This document shows, in pieces, positions 16,738 through 25,573 of a stretch of DNA of 64,000 nucleotides. This DNA comes from JAISGQ01 sp045604965 (GTDB taxonomy: Bacteria; Bacillota; Clostridia; Oscillospirales; Acutalibacteraceae), in the NCBI GenBank assembly GCA_045604965.1, contig JAZUPB010000011.1, forward strand, positions 1 through 64,000. The letters are read 5' to 3'. Numbering within the stretch: the first letter of the stretch is position 1; each line of letters opens with the position of its first letter. The notes beneath the pieces are model-generated. The model saw only the letters and a program-made list of their open reading frames with translations, ran no database searches and was not told the DNA's origin. Made by a program: the position numbers and the translations under genes.

Positions 16738-17328
16738 ATGGATAAATGGACTGCAATTACACAATCAATAATGGGTTCTTCCAAAACGATAAAAACAATT
16801 AATGTCAACAATGATGCTGCTTATTTTGCTAACACGAGATATAATCTTTCTCCCGAAAGCACATTGGGAGTTGTCATCAACCATTGCGGCGGTATTGTAA
16901 TTGATAATTGGATCAGAATTTACGGTGCCGGTGAGATTGATATATGTAATAAAAACGATCTGTATGAAATCGATAATATTATTGCAGAAGATATTATTGG
17001 CGGTTTATTCTTGCTGGATGAAAACAGCAAAATTGGTTATTTTGCTCCGGATACATTAGAAATTGAAAACCTTAAAATATCATACAGCCAATTTCTCTAT
17101 TGGTGTATTCAGGGAGATACCGACTTGTTTTATAAGGATTTCCGATGGAAAAACTGGAAAAATGAAGCCGAGAGCATTTCTTATAACGAAGGCATTTTAT
17201 TCTATCCGTTTTTATACACACAAGCCGACTGCATTGATGCAAGAGACAGAAAGTTTATCTCTATGTCTGAACTTGTTAATCTGGAACTTGAAATGCAGAG
17301 AAAACTACAGGGAAAACATACTCGATAA
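16738..17328 (+). CDS. DUF2625-family protein
   Basis: A 196-residue soluble protein. The order of motifs matches DUF2625: LGVVINHCGGIVIDNWIRIYGAG, GGLFLLDENSKIGYFAPDTLEIENL, SQFLYWCIQGDTDLFYKDFRWKNW and a C-terminal YPFLYT. The family has no proven activity, though members look like SMI1/SUKH-type proteins in style. The coding sequence is visibly more AT-rich than the operon before it, which hints at recent acquisition. CAGGAG lies upstream of the ATG. It is followed after 30 bases by a small gene that may be cotranscribed. Confidence 0.82.
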   Translation: MDKWTAITQSIMGSSKTIKTINVNNDAAYFANTRYNLSPESTLGVVINHCGGIVIDNWIRIYGAGEIDICNKNDLYEIDNIIAEDIIGGLFLLDENSKIGYFAPDTLEIENLKISYSQFLYWCIQGDTDLFYKDFRWKNWKNEAESISYNEGILFYPFLYTQADCIDARDRKFISMSELVNLELEMQRKLQGKHTR

Positions 17329-17358
17329 AACAACTTTAATTTTAGGCGGGAACCAAAG

Positions 17359-17598
17359 ATGGGAAAAGACGTACTTTATAACGGTCAGCTGCTTACATTA
17401 ACGCGGTTCTGGGCAACCAATGAAGCTTGTCTATGGATTCATAGCCCCGACCAGATCAATATTCCAAAAATGGAGTTCGTTGGCGGACACCCAAATGAAT
17501 ATTGCATATTCTTAAAAAACCTGTCTGCAGAAGAATTAGCCCAGATAACCCTGCCCGACGGTTCGCCTGTAGATATAAACAAGGAGTTAGGAAGCTAA
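17359..17598 (+). CDS. small hypothetical protein after DUF2625
   Basis: A 79-residue protein that I do not recognise, with WATNEACLWIHSP and MEFVGGHPNEYCIFLKNLS. No signal peptide or membrane segment. The ribosome site (GGCGGG) is weak. It shares the AT-rich composition of the preceding DUF2625 gene and a terminator follows, so the two probably form one unit. Short length and weak start make this call moderate. Confidence 0.55.
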   Translation: MGKDVLYNGQLLTLTRFWATNEACLWIHSPDQINIPKMEFVGGHPNEYCIFLKNLSAEELAQITLPDGSPVDINKELGS

Positions 17599-17606
17599 AA
17601 ACAGTT

Positions 17607-17642
17607 AAGCCCGACCTAAAAACTCAGGTCGGGCTGTTATTT
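17607..17642 (+). terminator. terminator after the DUF2625 pair
   Basis: AGCCCGACCT and AGGTCGGGCT form a 10-bp stem with an 8-base loop, followed by GTTATTTAT. Confidence 0.8.
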
Positions 17643-17655
17643 ATGTATTAAAAAC

Positions 17656-17690
17656 TATAATCCCCTGTGCGAATAGCACAGGGGATTATC
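17656..17690 (-). terminator. terminator of the minus-strand lipoprotein gene
   Basis: ATAATCCCCTGTGC and GCACAGGGGATTAT form a perfect 14-bp stem. It lies directly after the lipoprotein stop codon on the minus strand. Confidence 0.8.
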
Positions 17691-17691
17691 A

Positions 17692-18339
17692 TCAATATGC
17701 AAAGAAGCCGTATTCCTTTTCGATATTCATTATGCAGTAGTGGCCCAGTGTGTCGCTCTTCTCTTCTTCATATCTGCCCGGCCACCACAGCAGAAAATCT
17801 TCGGAAAACTCGCTGATCGGGGCATCGGGAGTGAGAATCTTGAATTTTACACTTTCTTCGAGTCCGTACGGATATGATGCAATGTACTTTACTCCATCTT
17901 CTATCCATTCCTTATTGACCTCGTCTTTGAGTGCAATTTTGTCAAGCTGCATAGTATAAGTGTAATCATTGACCTTTGTGATATTGGCAAACTCTCCTAC
18001 AAATTCGCAAATATAATAAGTTCCGTAGGGATAGTCTTCACCTGTTGATCCCATCTCTGAATCGTGATATTTGCCTGTGAATGTGCCGTTGGGATTCAGG
18101 GTCAGCTCAGTGCCCCAGCCGCCTGCACCGCTGGAAAAATAAAAATCAAGGGGAAGAAAATCAAGCTCTTCACCGTTTTCTTTATTTTCGTCAGTTTCAG
18201 TGTTTTCGGTGGTTTCAGTGTTTTCGGTACTTTCAACTACTTCAATATTATTCTCCGTCTCACCGTTTTCCTCAACTGTGCAGGATACACAGCACAGCAT
18301 AAGCGACAAAACAATAAACGCACATAAAAGTCTCTTCAT
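17692..18339 (-). CDS. putative lipoprotein with Thr/Glu-rich linker
   Basis: A 215-residue secreted lipoprotein. MKRLLCAFIVLSLMLCCVSC is a lipoprotein signal with cleavage before the cysteine in the VSC box. A low-complexity linker follows with tandem TENTET/TENTETDEN units, then a domain with DFYFSSGAGGWGTELTLNPNGTFTGKYHD, a style seen in many clostridial lipoproteins of unknown role. The ATG at 18339 is chosen because GAGGAGG lies 8 bases upstream; the ATG at 18357 overlaps that site. Function unknown; a sensor or ligand-binding surface protein is possible. Confidence 0.8.
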   Translation of the reverse strand: MKRLLCAFIVLSLMLCCVSCTVEENGETENNIEVVESTENTETTENTETDENKENGEELDFLPLDFYFSSGAGGWGTELTLNPNGTFTGKYHDSEMGSTGEDYPYGTYYICEFVGEFANITKVNDYTYTMQLDKIALKDEVNKEWIEDGVKYIASYPYGLEESVKFKILTPDAPISEFSEDFLLWWPGRYEEEKSDTLGHYCIMNIEKEYGFFAY

Positions 18340-18401
18340 AATTGACAACCTCCTCATTGTTTAGATTATCACATCTGCTCAGATAACGCAAGCTCCGTTT
18401 A

Positions 18402-19634
18402 TTATGCATGGCTGAAAACTGCTGTTACATTCATTGTATCGCCCTTTATTTCAGCATAAACCTCACCGTTCATCTTATTCATTATGCATCTGCTTATATA
18501 AAGTCCCAGTCCGCTGCCCTTTTGTTTTGATGCATTTGAGCCTCTCCAGAAGCTGTCAAACAGGTGTGGCATTTCACTTTCCGAAAGCGTACAGCCTGTA
18601 TTCGATACCGTCACAAGGCGGCAGCCTTCTTCCTGGGTCACATTTATTTTAATTTCCTTTCCGTCGCCGTACTTGATGGCGTTCTCCATAATGTTCTGCA
18701 GGACCTCTATTCCTCTGTCGCAGTCGCCCTTTATAAGGCAATTTGTATATTCAGAGACCGAAAAGTCGGTTTTCAGAAGTCGAAGCTTATCTTTGTAGAA
18801 ATCATATATTTTACAAAGCATATCGGACAGGTAAAATTCTCCGTCGGCAACCTCGATAGAAAGAAAATCCTCTTTTGATGCTTTGACGATACCCGAAACA
18901 TACCCCTCTATCTCGTCTGCCTTTTCGTTTATGTTTTCTGCAATTTCAGCCTGCTTTTCAGCATCCTCGTAAAGTCCTTTAGAGAGTGCTTTGGAATAGA
19001 GCTTTATAGCTGACAGTGGTATTTTTATATCGTGGGAAAGTGAAAGAATAAGCTTTTTTCTCTCTGCCTGCATACTGAGCTCTGTTTCCTTGTTTTGCTC
19101 CAGTTTTTCTCTGAGCATATCCATACCCCATATGAATTTCCCCAAATACCTGTGTCTGCTTTCTTTAAGCGGCATTGTAAGATTGCCCTTTGAAAGCTCG
19201 TATGGCATTTCACGAAGAGTCATAAACGGTTTTATCACACGAAAACGCAGGTAAAGAAGCACCAGCAGAACAAGTGCTGTCATAACACCAAGAGATATAT
19301 TGACTGCTATTATTATGTTCTCTTCTGTTCCCTTTGATGCTGAATAATCAAATCGGTAGTATTTGCCGTTTATCTCCTTGATGAGATAGTCATAATTTCC
19401 GCCTGTAATGTCTTCCTTCTTTTCAACGGCGGTCACGGCGATAAGAGCAGGATAATCGGACAGCGTCAGTGCTTCGATACCCTCATTCTGTATTACTGAC
19501 GAAGCTCGTGAAACATCGACTCTGTGCTGTCTGCCTTCACTCTGCTCTCCAGAGCCCATCCATATATTTACGCCTGCAATTATCACAGCCGAAAACAGTA
19601 CCGCTATCACAAGCAATCGGTTAAAGGCTTTCAT
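18402..19634 (-). CDS. sensor histidine kinase
   Basis: A 410-residue membrane kinase with two transmembrane segments (about 7-27 and 107-130) around an extracytoplasmic loop of about 80 residues, then a HAMP-like linker, the H-box SLSHDIKIPLSAIK with the phosphorylated histidine, the N-box NIMENAIKYGDG, and the GSGLGLYISRCIM ATP lid. Partner of the response regulator encoded upstream in the same operon. The ATG at 19634 follows CGGAG with good spacing; a TTG at 19655 would overlap the previous gene. The order permease-ATPase-membrane protein-regulator-kinase suggests control of or by the ABC transporter, as in Bce-type peptide resistance modules. Confidence 0.92.
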   Translation of the reverse strand: MKAFNRLLVIAVLFSAVIIAGVNIWMGSGEQSEGRQHRVDVSRASSVIQNEGIEALTLSDYPALIAVTAVEKKEDITGGNYDYLIKEINGKYYRFDYSASKGTEENIIIAVNISLGVMTALVLLVLLYLRFRVIKPFMTLREMPYELSKGNLTMPLKESRHRYLGKFIWGMDMLREKLEQNKETELSMQAERKKLILSLSHDIKIPLSAIKLYSKALSKGLYEDAEKQAEIAENINEKADEIEGYVSGIVKASKEDFLSIEVADGEFYLSDMLCKIYDFYKDKLRLLKTDFSVSEYTNCLIKGDCDRGIEVLQNIMENAIKYGDGKEIKINVTQEEGCRLVTVSNTGCTLSESEMPHLFDSFWRGSNASKQKGSGLGLYISRCIMNKMNGEVYAEIKGDTMNVTAVFSHA

Positions 19635-19647
19635 ATTATCACTCCGT

Positions 19648-20100
19648 TTACTCAAGCTCGGACATTATCTGTTCCGTGATCTCAACCGCAGATTCCACCA
19701 TTTTAGGGCAGAATTCGGTAAACAGTAGATTATTTATTGCATACTCTATACCCTCGTCCGTTCTCACGTCACAGCCCAGCAGTTCGTTACAGATATACGA
19801 TCCGTTTTTCTCCGCAAATCGGTCAAGCAGCAGGTTTGTTGCAATATTTGCCTTTGCTCTTGTTTCGAGATCCTCCTCCCTGCACTGACCGTATTTGAGA
19901 CCAAGTGCCATAAGCGCACCGCTGCATGCTCCGCACACTTCGCCCTTTCGCATACCCATACTAAGACAGCCGCCGAGCTTCAGTGCCTGATCTCTTGTTA
20001 TGCCGAAGTCCTCTGCAAAGGCAGCAAGCACCGCCTGAGAGCAATGGAATTTTCTTGCAAAAAGCTCCCCTGCTATTTCTTTCTTCTCCATTTCTGTCAC
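19648..20100 (-). CDS. C_GCAxxG_C_C family protein
   Basis: A 150-residue soluble protein with the family's cysteine pattern: FHCSQAVLAAFAEDFGI, LGGCLSMGMRKGEVCGACSGALMALGL. The family is often encoded near redox or metal functions and its conserved cysteines may bind a cofactor, but the role is not established. It overlaps the response regulator gene by 4 bases and lies immediately before the kinase gene, so it is embedded in the two-component operon. This is unusual and suggests it is coexpressed with the sensor system. Confidence 0.85.
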   Translation of the reverse strand: MTEMEKKEIAGELFARKFHCSQAVLAAFAEDFGITRDQALKLGGCLSMGMRKGEVCGACSGALMALGLKYGQCREEDLETRAKANIATNLLLDRFAEKNGSYICNELLGCDVRTDEGIEYAINNLLFTEFCPKMVESAVEITEQIMSELE

Positions 20101-20762
20101 TCCTCAAACCTGTAGCCTGTTCCCCATACGGTGACAATATGAACAGGATTCTTTGGATCTTTCTCGATTTTTTCACGCAGCCATTTTATATGCACTGTAA
20201 GGGTTTGTGGCTCTGAATCGCTGTCAAAGCCCCATATCCGCGAAAACAGCATATCTTTTGAAAGGGTTGTTCCTCTATTTTCCATAAAGAGCTCCATAAG
20301 ATCGACCTCCTTGGCGGTCATTCTGAGCTCTTTTCCGCCGCATCTTACAGTGCGGCGCACTCTGTCAAGGGTGATATTTCCGCAGGTAAGGCTGTCGCTT
20401 TCATATCTTCTTCGGAAAATGCCCTTTATCTTCGCTATCATTATGTCGATATCAAAGGGCTTTTCTATGTAGTCGTCTGCACCGAGAATCAGCCCGTTGA
20501 GCTTGTCTTCCTTGGTTATTCTGGCACTGACTATGAATATGGGCGTGTTTTCCTTTTCTCGTATTTTACGGCACACTGCAAAGCCGTCGATGCCCGGAAG
20601 CATTACATCGAGAATAACAAGCTTCGCTCCGTATTTTTCGAATGTGGAAAGTGCTTTTTCACCGCTGTCGGCGTGACTTACAGTATACCCTTCCGCTCGC
20701 AGAAAATCGCAGAGCAGAGCGGATATTTCTGTATTGTCCTCAACTACAAGTATATCGGTCAT
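20097..20762 (-). CDS. OmpR-family response regulator
   Basis: A 221-residue transcription factor with a receiver domain (acidic pocket Glu8/Asp9, phosphorylated Asp52 in LVILDVMLPGIDG, Lys101 in IEKPFD) and a C-terminal winged helix (about 125-220; LRMTAKEVDLMELFMENRG and VHIKWLREKIE and GTGYRFEE). It is the partner of the kinase encoded two genes downstream. Targets are unknown; autoregulation of the ABC transporter operon is likely by analogy with Bce-type systems. Confidence 0.94.
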   Translation of the reverse strand: MTDILVVEDNTEISALLCDFLRAEGYTVSHADSGEKALSTFEKYGAKLVILDVMLPGIDGFAVCRKIREKENTPIFIVSARITKEDKLNGLILGADDYIEKPFDIDIMIAKIKGIFRRRYESDSLTCGNITLDRVRRTVRCGGKELRMTAKEVDLMELFMENRGTTLSKDMLFSRIWGFDSDSEPQTLTVHIKWLREKIEKDPKNPVHIVTVWGTGYRFEE

Positions 20763-20822
20763 TTCCTTATCCCCCTTTATATAGGTTCAGCAGAGGCAGC
20801 AATGCCGCCTCTGCTTTGATGA

Positions 20823-21272
20823 TCAGATTATAAAATTAACAAGTGCAAACACAATATGGCAGACGGTGAAGATTACTGTAGGAATGAGTGCTATTGCATT
20901 TTTGCGGTCTATGGCAAAAAGCAGAAACGCAAGGCATGGCAGGACAGTCATGCCGAGTATTGCATAAACCGCTGTAATTCCAGTGTAGTACAGCGCCCAG
21001 CAGACGTAATAAAGAATCACGCAGGCTGCTGATGCGCACATTGCAGGGGTCAGCGCAAGCTTTTTCCGCTTTGTGTTTATAAACGCGCAGAAAGAGAACA
21101 CCATGAGCACCTGACACACCGATGCAATCATATCCACTGCCTGAGTTGCCGATTCTGCTCTGAGCACATCATTCGGCGCAGGAAATGCGAACCATATGAC
21201 GTTCGGTATCATGACTGCAAGGAAAAGCATCAGACCCCACACATCAAAGCCCATTCTGTAGTTTTTCAGCAT
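20823..21272 (-). CDS. small polytopic membrane protein in the ABC/two-component operon
   Basis: A 149-residue membrane protein with about five hydrophobic segments (GLMLFLAVMIPNVIWFAF, DMIASVCQVLMVFSFCAFI, ALTPAMCASAACVILYYVCW, ITAVYAILGMTVLPCLAFLLF, IALIPTVIFTVCHIVFAL). I do not recognise the family. GGAAGGG lies before the ATG at 21272; longer in-frame versions overlap the ATPase gene. It sits between the ABC ATPase and the response regulator, so it is likely an accessory component or an immunity-type factor, but this is only inferred from place. Confidence 0.7.
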   Translation of the reverse strand: MLKNYRMGFDVWGLMLFLAVMIPNVIWFAFPAPNDVLRAESATQAVDMIASVCQVLMVFSFCAFINTKRKKLALTPAMCASAACVILYYVCWALYYTGITAVYAILGMTVLPCLAFLLFAIDRKNAIALIPTVIFTVCHIVFALVNFII

Positions 21273-21291
21273 TCTGCCCTTCCGCCTCTCT

Positions 21292-22059
21292 TTACCAGCC
21301 CATTTCCATAAGCCAGTTTGATATTGCACGCTCTCTGTCACGAAGCGGCGATACGCCGTCGTACATATCAAGATTATACTCGCCCTTTATGTTTCCGTCA
21401 ACGATGTACATTACTCTCGTGCAGCGGGCGGCGACCTTTGTGTCGTGAGTTACAAGCATTACGGTAGTACCTTCTCTGTTGACTGCACCCAGCATATCCA
21501 TTACTTCGTCGGATGCCGAGCGGTTGAGTGCGCCTGTGGGTTCGTCTGCAAAAATCATCTTGGGCTTGTTGATAAGGCTTCTGCACAGACAGGCGCGCTG
21601 GAGCTGACCGCCTGAAACTTCATCAATACCGTTGTCTGCGGTTTCAATTATGCCCTGCTTTCTCATAAGCTCGCGTCCGCGCTCTGCCTTCTGCTTTCTG
21701 CTTTCCTTTATCTTCTTAGACTGGCAGGAAGGCAGGAGGATATTGTCGAGGATATTGAGATTCTTGAGCATATACATCTGCTGGAAGATAAATCCCATCT
21801 GGTCAAGTCGGAGATTTGAAAGCTCTTTGTCGTTCATTTTTGCAATGCTCTTGCCGTCAAAGAGAACGTCTCCTGCAGTGAGCTTATCCATGCCCGACAC
21901 TGCATAAAGGAGAGTAGATTTACCGGAACCTGAGGGTCCCATTACAGCTACCATTTCTCCCTCACTGACAGAAAAGTTTACATTCTTCAGTACATTGTTC
22001 TGACGCTTATTAAGTATATAGGTCTTGCAGAGATCCTTTACTTCGAGAATTTTATTCAT
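21292..22059 (-). CDS. ABC transporter ATPase, BceA/LolD/MacB type
   Basis: A 255-residue ATPase with Walker A GPSGSGKST at about 41-49, Q-loop FIFQQMYML, signature VSGGQLQRA, Walker B MIFADEP and the H-loop VTHD. It shows the length and compact form of the BceA/LolD family. It powers the FtsX-like permease whose gene ends 18 bases upstream. Such pairs typically remove cell-envelope antibiotics or export peptides and are linked with a two-component system, exactly as here. Confidence 0.95.
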   Translation of the reverse strand: MNKILEVKDLCKTYILNKRQNNVLKNVNFSVSEGEMVAVMGPSGSGKSTLLYAVSGMDKLTAGDVLFDGKSIAKMNDKELSNLRLDQMGFIFQQMYMLKNLNILDNILLPSCQSKKIKESRKQKAERGRELMRKQGIIETADNGIDEVSGGQLQRACLCRSLINKPKMIFADEPTGALNRSASDEVMDMLGAVNREGTTVMLVTHDTKVAARCTRVMYIVDGNIKGEYNLDMYDGVSPLRDRERAISNWLMEMGW

Positions 22060-22077
22060 AACAGGATTATCCTTTCT

Positions 22078-24444
22078 TTATTCAATACTGGAGGTCTGGG
22101 AAGCGGTTATCTTCTTTGTGCTCTGTGCAGCAAGGAATATTGCAGCAAGTGTTGCTCCTATGAGCATAAGGGGATAAATCACGTAAGCCTCAAGAGGTAC
22201 TATATCGTATTTTATAAAATCTGCACCCATCATCTTGAATATCGGGGTGATGAGAAGCTGAGTCGCCGGAGTGGAAAGCGCTATGCTGAGAACGGTGGAT
22301 ATTATCAGCACTATACCCATCCTCAGCACGTGCCAGCGGACTATGAAGTCCTTTGTAAAGCCTGCTGCCTTGAGCATTGCTATCTGTCCTTTTTCCTTTG
22401 CGATGAAGGAACGCTCCATAAGCATTGCGATCAGCATACAAATAATCATCATAATCGGTGTGAGCAGATTGCGGATAGATTCAACCATATCAGCAGAGCC
22501 TGTGAAATAGTTTGCATATTCTCCGCCGTCCATAACTCTGGATTCGGGATATATTTCCGCAAGGCGCTCCATACGTCTCTCAAGCTCTTTTTCGTTGGGG
22601 GTATCATAGAAGGTTATCTGATATGCGTTGAAGCCTGCTGCCTGAGTATAGTTTATTTCAGCATCTTCATGAAGTCTTACACCGTTGCCCATATTCATCA
22701 TTGACTGGAATATTCCGACAACCAGCACCTCGCGCTTTTCGTCCATATCGGTGTAGGTCAAGGTATCTCCTATTGTTACGTCAAGGGCCTCTGCCACCTT
22801 TGTGGTTATTGCCACTTCATTAGGATTCTGCGGTGCTGAGCCTTTGGAATAAACATAATCTGAAGCCTTTACCCCTGTTCCCTGGAAAATCATTCCTGCA
22901 AAGGAATTTTCTCCTGCATCAAGGGTGCTGAACATAAATATTTCGCCGAAAGCATGACAAGGCATTCCTTCTTCTTCAAGGGTCTTTTCTATTTCCTTCA
23001 GGTCACGCCTGAAATTGTCTCTGCCCTTTTCCTCGAAATAGTCGACATATGTTGTGTCAACCAGATAAACATCGCTTTCTGCAGCTCCGAAATAGGCTAC
23101 CAGCTTATCACTTTTCAGTGTGTTTATTGTGTTGATAACAACTATTGTCATCACAAGGCAGAGCGTAAAGGCTGTTATCATTGTGATATAGCGTTTTGCG
23201 TTGCTCAAAATATCATTGAGCGACAGGAAGGACACAGGTCTCATTCGTCCTTTTGCAAGGGACAGCGGACTCTTTTTTGAGAATCTCTCACCCTCTGAGC
23301 CGTCACGGACAGCCGCTACTGGTGAAAGCTTCTTTACTCTCTTTGTGCCGCCCCAGCAGAATATCATTACTACGAAAACCACCAGTGCAACACAGATTGC
23401 ATTTACAAAATAAAGTCTGCTGCCGTTTATTATCATTAACTGCGAAGCTTTTTCCAGCAGCATATTTCCGAAGGGAATACCTGCTGCAAGTCCCAGCACA
23501 GCACCAACTATAGAAATCGCAAAGTATTTTACGAGGTAAAGACCTCTTATCTTTCTGTCTGATATACCCACTGCCTTCATTACACCAATTTCACGGAACT
23601 CCTGAGAAAGGGTGAAGTTGATAGTAAAGCGAAGCACCACTATCGCTATGAGCACAAGGCAGATGCTGACTACAAGAAATACTCCTGCAACTGCCATATC
23701 AAGAACATACATCGACTGCATCAGGTCGGAGTCTGCCACCAGAACTGTGCTCAGTCCTGTATCCATGAGCTCTTTTGCAAATTTCTTTGTGTCCTTCGTC
23801 TCTATGGAGCAGAGTGCTCCTGCACGCTGCTGTTCCTTTACAAGAGGCTCTGAATAAATCTCTTTGAAATCCTCGTATGATATTATGCATCTTGTTGATC
23901 CTACATTGGGCGAGCCTAAAAGTGCATCTTTTATAAAGCCGCCGACAGTAAATTCTTTTTTTGTTTCTCCCAGGGTCACTGTAAGGGTATCGCCGACTTT
24001 GATATCGTTCTTGTTTCTTAATTTGACGGGCAGATATATCTTGCCGCTTTCTATCGACTCAATAAGCATATCGTCCTCTGTGAAATAAGAAAGCGATGCT
24101 TTTTCAAAAGTGAAAAGAGTCATAGTCGGTGCATTTTCTATCTCTTTGCCGTTTAATAACACATCGTCCGCACTAAGGTAAACAAGCGGCTCGGTGTGAT
24201 GGGAATCGGCAAGCTCTATAGAACCGATCACACTGTCGAGCTCTTCTGCCTCCGTTCCCTTTGTCATGACAACGTAGTCGCTCATGCCTGCCATTTCAAA
24301 GAAATCGTCCTGGGCATTGATTATGGTCAGAATGTTGTTTGCACTGCTCGATACAAACACCGCCGACAGGGTTATGAATACAAGCAGTATGATGTTCATT
24401 ACCTTATTTCGCTTAAGGTCTTTTTTAAGTATTCTAAGATACAT
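22078..24444 (-). CDS. FtsX-like ABC transporter permease
   Basis: A 788-residue membrane protein with an N-terminal helix, a large extracytoplasmic domain (about 45-250), a first FtsX bundle (about 250-375, with FREIGVMKAVGISDRKIRGLYL), a second extracellular domain and a C-terminal FtsX bundle (about 655-780, with IAMLKAAGFTKDFIVRWHVLRM). Two FtsX units in one chain are typical of permeases of the antimicrobial peptide/lipoprotein type. It is the first gene of the minus-strand operon with the ATPase, regulator and kinase. AGGAC lies before the ATG. Confidence 0.93.
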   Translation of the reverse strand: MYLRILKKDLKRNKVMNIILLVFITLSAVFVSSSANNILTIINAQDDFFEMAGMSDYVVMTKGTEAEELDSVIGSIELADSHHTEPLVYLSADDVLLNGKEIENAPTMTLFTFEKASLSYFTEDDMLIESIESGKIYLPVKLRNKNDIKVGDTLTVTLGETKKEFTVGGFIKDALLGSPNVGSTRCIISYEDFKEIYSEPLVKEQQRAGALCSIETKDTKKFAKELMDTGLSTVLVADSDLMQSMYVLDMAVAGVFLVVSICLVLIAIVVLRFTINFTLSQEFREIGVMKAVGISDRKIRGLYLVKYFAISIVGAVLGLAAGIPFGNMLLEKASQLMIINGSRLYFVNAICVALVVFVVMIFCWGGTKRVKKLSPVAAVRDGSEGERFSKKSPLSLAKGRMRPVSFLSLNDILSNAKRYITMITAFTLCLVMTIVVINTINTLKSDKLVAYFGAAESDVYLVDTTYVDYFEEKGRDNFRRDLKEIEKTLEEEGMPCHAFGEIFMFSTLDAGENSFAGMIFQGTGVKASDYVYSKGSAPQNPNEVAITTKVAEALDVTIGDTLTYTDMDEKREVLVVGIFQSMMNMGNGVRLHEDAEINYTQAAGFNAYQITFYDTPNEKELERRMERLAEIYPESRVMDGGEYANYFTGSADMVESIRNLLTPIMMIICMLIAMLMERSFIAKEKGQIAMLKAAGFTKDFIVRWHVLRMGIVLIISTVLSIALSTPATQLLITPIFKMMGADFIKYDIVPLEAYVIYPLMLIGATLAAIFLAAQSTKKITASQTSSIE

Positions 24445-24596
24445 AAGGCTTTTCTGTCCTTTCTATGAAAGTGCTCTCAGGGCGTCCCCCTCCGAACTGT
24501 CCACAGTTTAGCACGGCAATTATTAAACAATCCTTAAATGATTTAATATTTTGTTTTTTCTTTATTTTAGCACACTTTATTAAGTAAGAACAGCAA

Positions 24597-24626
24597 AAAG
24601 CGCCTCCCCTTTCGGAAAGGCGCTTT
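24597..24626. terminator. GC-rich hairpin near the ABC operon upstream region
   Basis: AAAGCGCCT and AGGCGCTTT pair around an 11-base loop, with flanking A and T runs. It lies between two minus-strand genes and could terminate read-through from upstream. Confidence 0.6.
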
Positions 24627-24680
24627 AATAAATAATTGTTCACAATTTATAATTCTGTTTCGGTGCTTATCCCAGACACA

Positions 24681-24868
24681 AAAGCCGCCCTATGGGCGGC
24701 AATGGAGACCCCCGGCGAGGGTCCCCATCGTGAAACAGTCCACCGGACTGTTTCACTTCCCCCCTGCGCTTTGTTTTCAAGGGGGAATTTCGCTCCTTGC
24801 GAGGAGCGATTCAAGGGCTTTGCCCATTGAAAATCCCACCAGAAGGGGATGAGAAACTACGTTTCTCG
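24681..24868. repeat. block of at least six tandem hairpins, noncoding
   Basis: This stretch has no convincing gene but is packed with inverted repeats: GCCGCCC/GGGCGGC (24683-24700), GACCC/GGGTC within 24704-24726, a perfect 12-bp stem GTGAAACAGTCC/GGACTGTTTCAC with a 3-base loop (24730-24756), TTCCCCC/GGGGGAA (about 24757-24787), CGCTCCT/AGGAGCG (24791-24808) and GAGAAAC/GTTTCTC (24851-24867). It is much richer in GC than the genes around it. It may be a multi-copy noncoding element (REP/MITE-like) or a structured RNA. No terminal repeats or open frame point to a transposon. Confidence 0.6.
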
Positions 24869-24891
24869 AGCCCCCTTTGGAAACCTGTTTT

Positions 24892-25542
24892 CTATGCTTT
24901 TTTGCCTCTGAGCATAGGTCTTGCTATCTTCTCATTGAAAAGCTCAATGAGCGGTCCCATAAAGAACGCAGTAATTATTGTTCCGATACCGATAATTGTC
25001 GGGATCGCTTTCCATTCACCGCCGCCCAGCACAAACAGCAGTGCGCCCGATATTACGCAGACAATATCTGTGCAAATGCGGATATACTTGAATTTCCACA
25101 GTTTCCATTTGTTTGCACAGATAAGTGCAATTGCATCGTATGTAGATACACCGAGATCGGCGGTCATATACAGCGACGAGCCAAAGCATATCACTACTAT
25201 TCCTACGATCAGGCAGCCTATTCTCAGCGGCAGCGACGGTTCATCGAATACCTTCAAAAGCAGACCGTGAGTAAATTCTGTTATATAACCCAGCAGAAAA
25301 AGATTTATAAATGTGGCAATACCTATGTAATGTCTGTCGAAAATAAGACTAAACAGCAGAAGCACTGCATTGACGATAACATAGAGCGTGCCGAAGGATA
25401 TGGGGATGAGCTTATCAAGTCCGCTCATAAGAGACTGAAAAGGATCCACACCGAAAGCCGCTATCTTGAAAACTGCTACACTCACCGCACAGATCACAAC
25501 ACCTGCGGCAGACATTATTATTCTTTTTACAGTATTATTCAA
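24892..25542 (-). CDS. YczE/YitT-like integral membrane protein
   Basis: A membrane protein of about 216 residues with five to six helices and the family motifs AAFGVDPFQSLMSGL near the start and TADLGVSTYDAIALI in the second half. Its relatives include YczE of Bacillus; biochemical role not settled. The start deserves note: a perfect promoter (TTGACA, 17 bases, TATAAT) lies at 25574-25602, so the upstream ATG of the longest frame at 25602 is not in the transcript. The TTG at 25542 has AGAGGG at good spacing and is preferred over the near-leaderless ATG at 25560. Confidence 0.82.
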   Translation of the reverse strand: MNNTVKRIIMSAAGVVICAVSVAVFKIAAFGVDPFQSLMSGLDKLIPISFGTLYVIVNAVLLLFSLIFDRHYIGIATFINLFLLGYITEFTHGLLLKVFDEPSLPLRIGCLIVGIVVICFGSSLYMTADLGVSTYDAIALICANKWKLWKFKYIRICTDIVCVISGALLFVLGGGEWKAIPTIIGIGTIITAFFMGPLIELFNEKIARPMLRGKKA

Positions 25543-25573
25543 GGCAGATCCCTCTTTCATATGTTTTGTCAGT

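Noticed and set aside
18150..18250. Tandem repeat in the lipoprotein gene as a mobile or regulatory repeat
   Set aside because: It is in frame and encodes a Thr/Glu-rich linker, which is common in secreted proteins.
24681..24868. CRISPR array
   Set aside because: The stems differ from one another and there are no repeated units with regular spacers.
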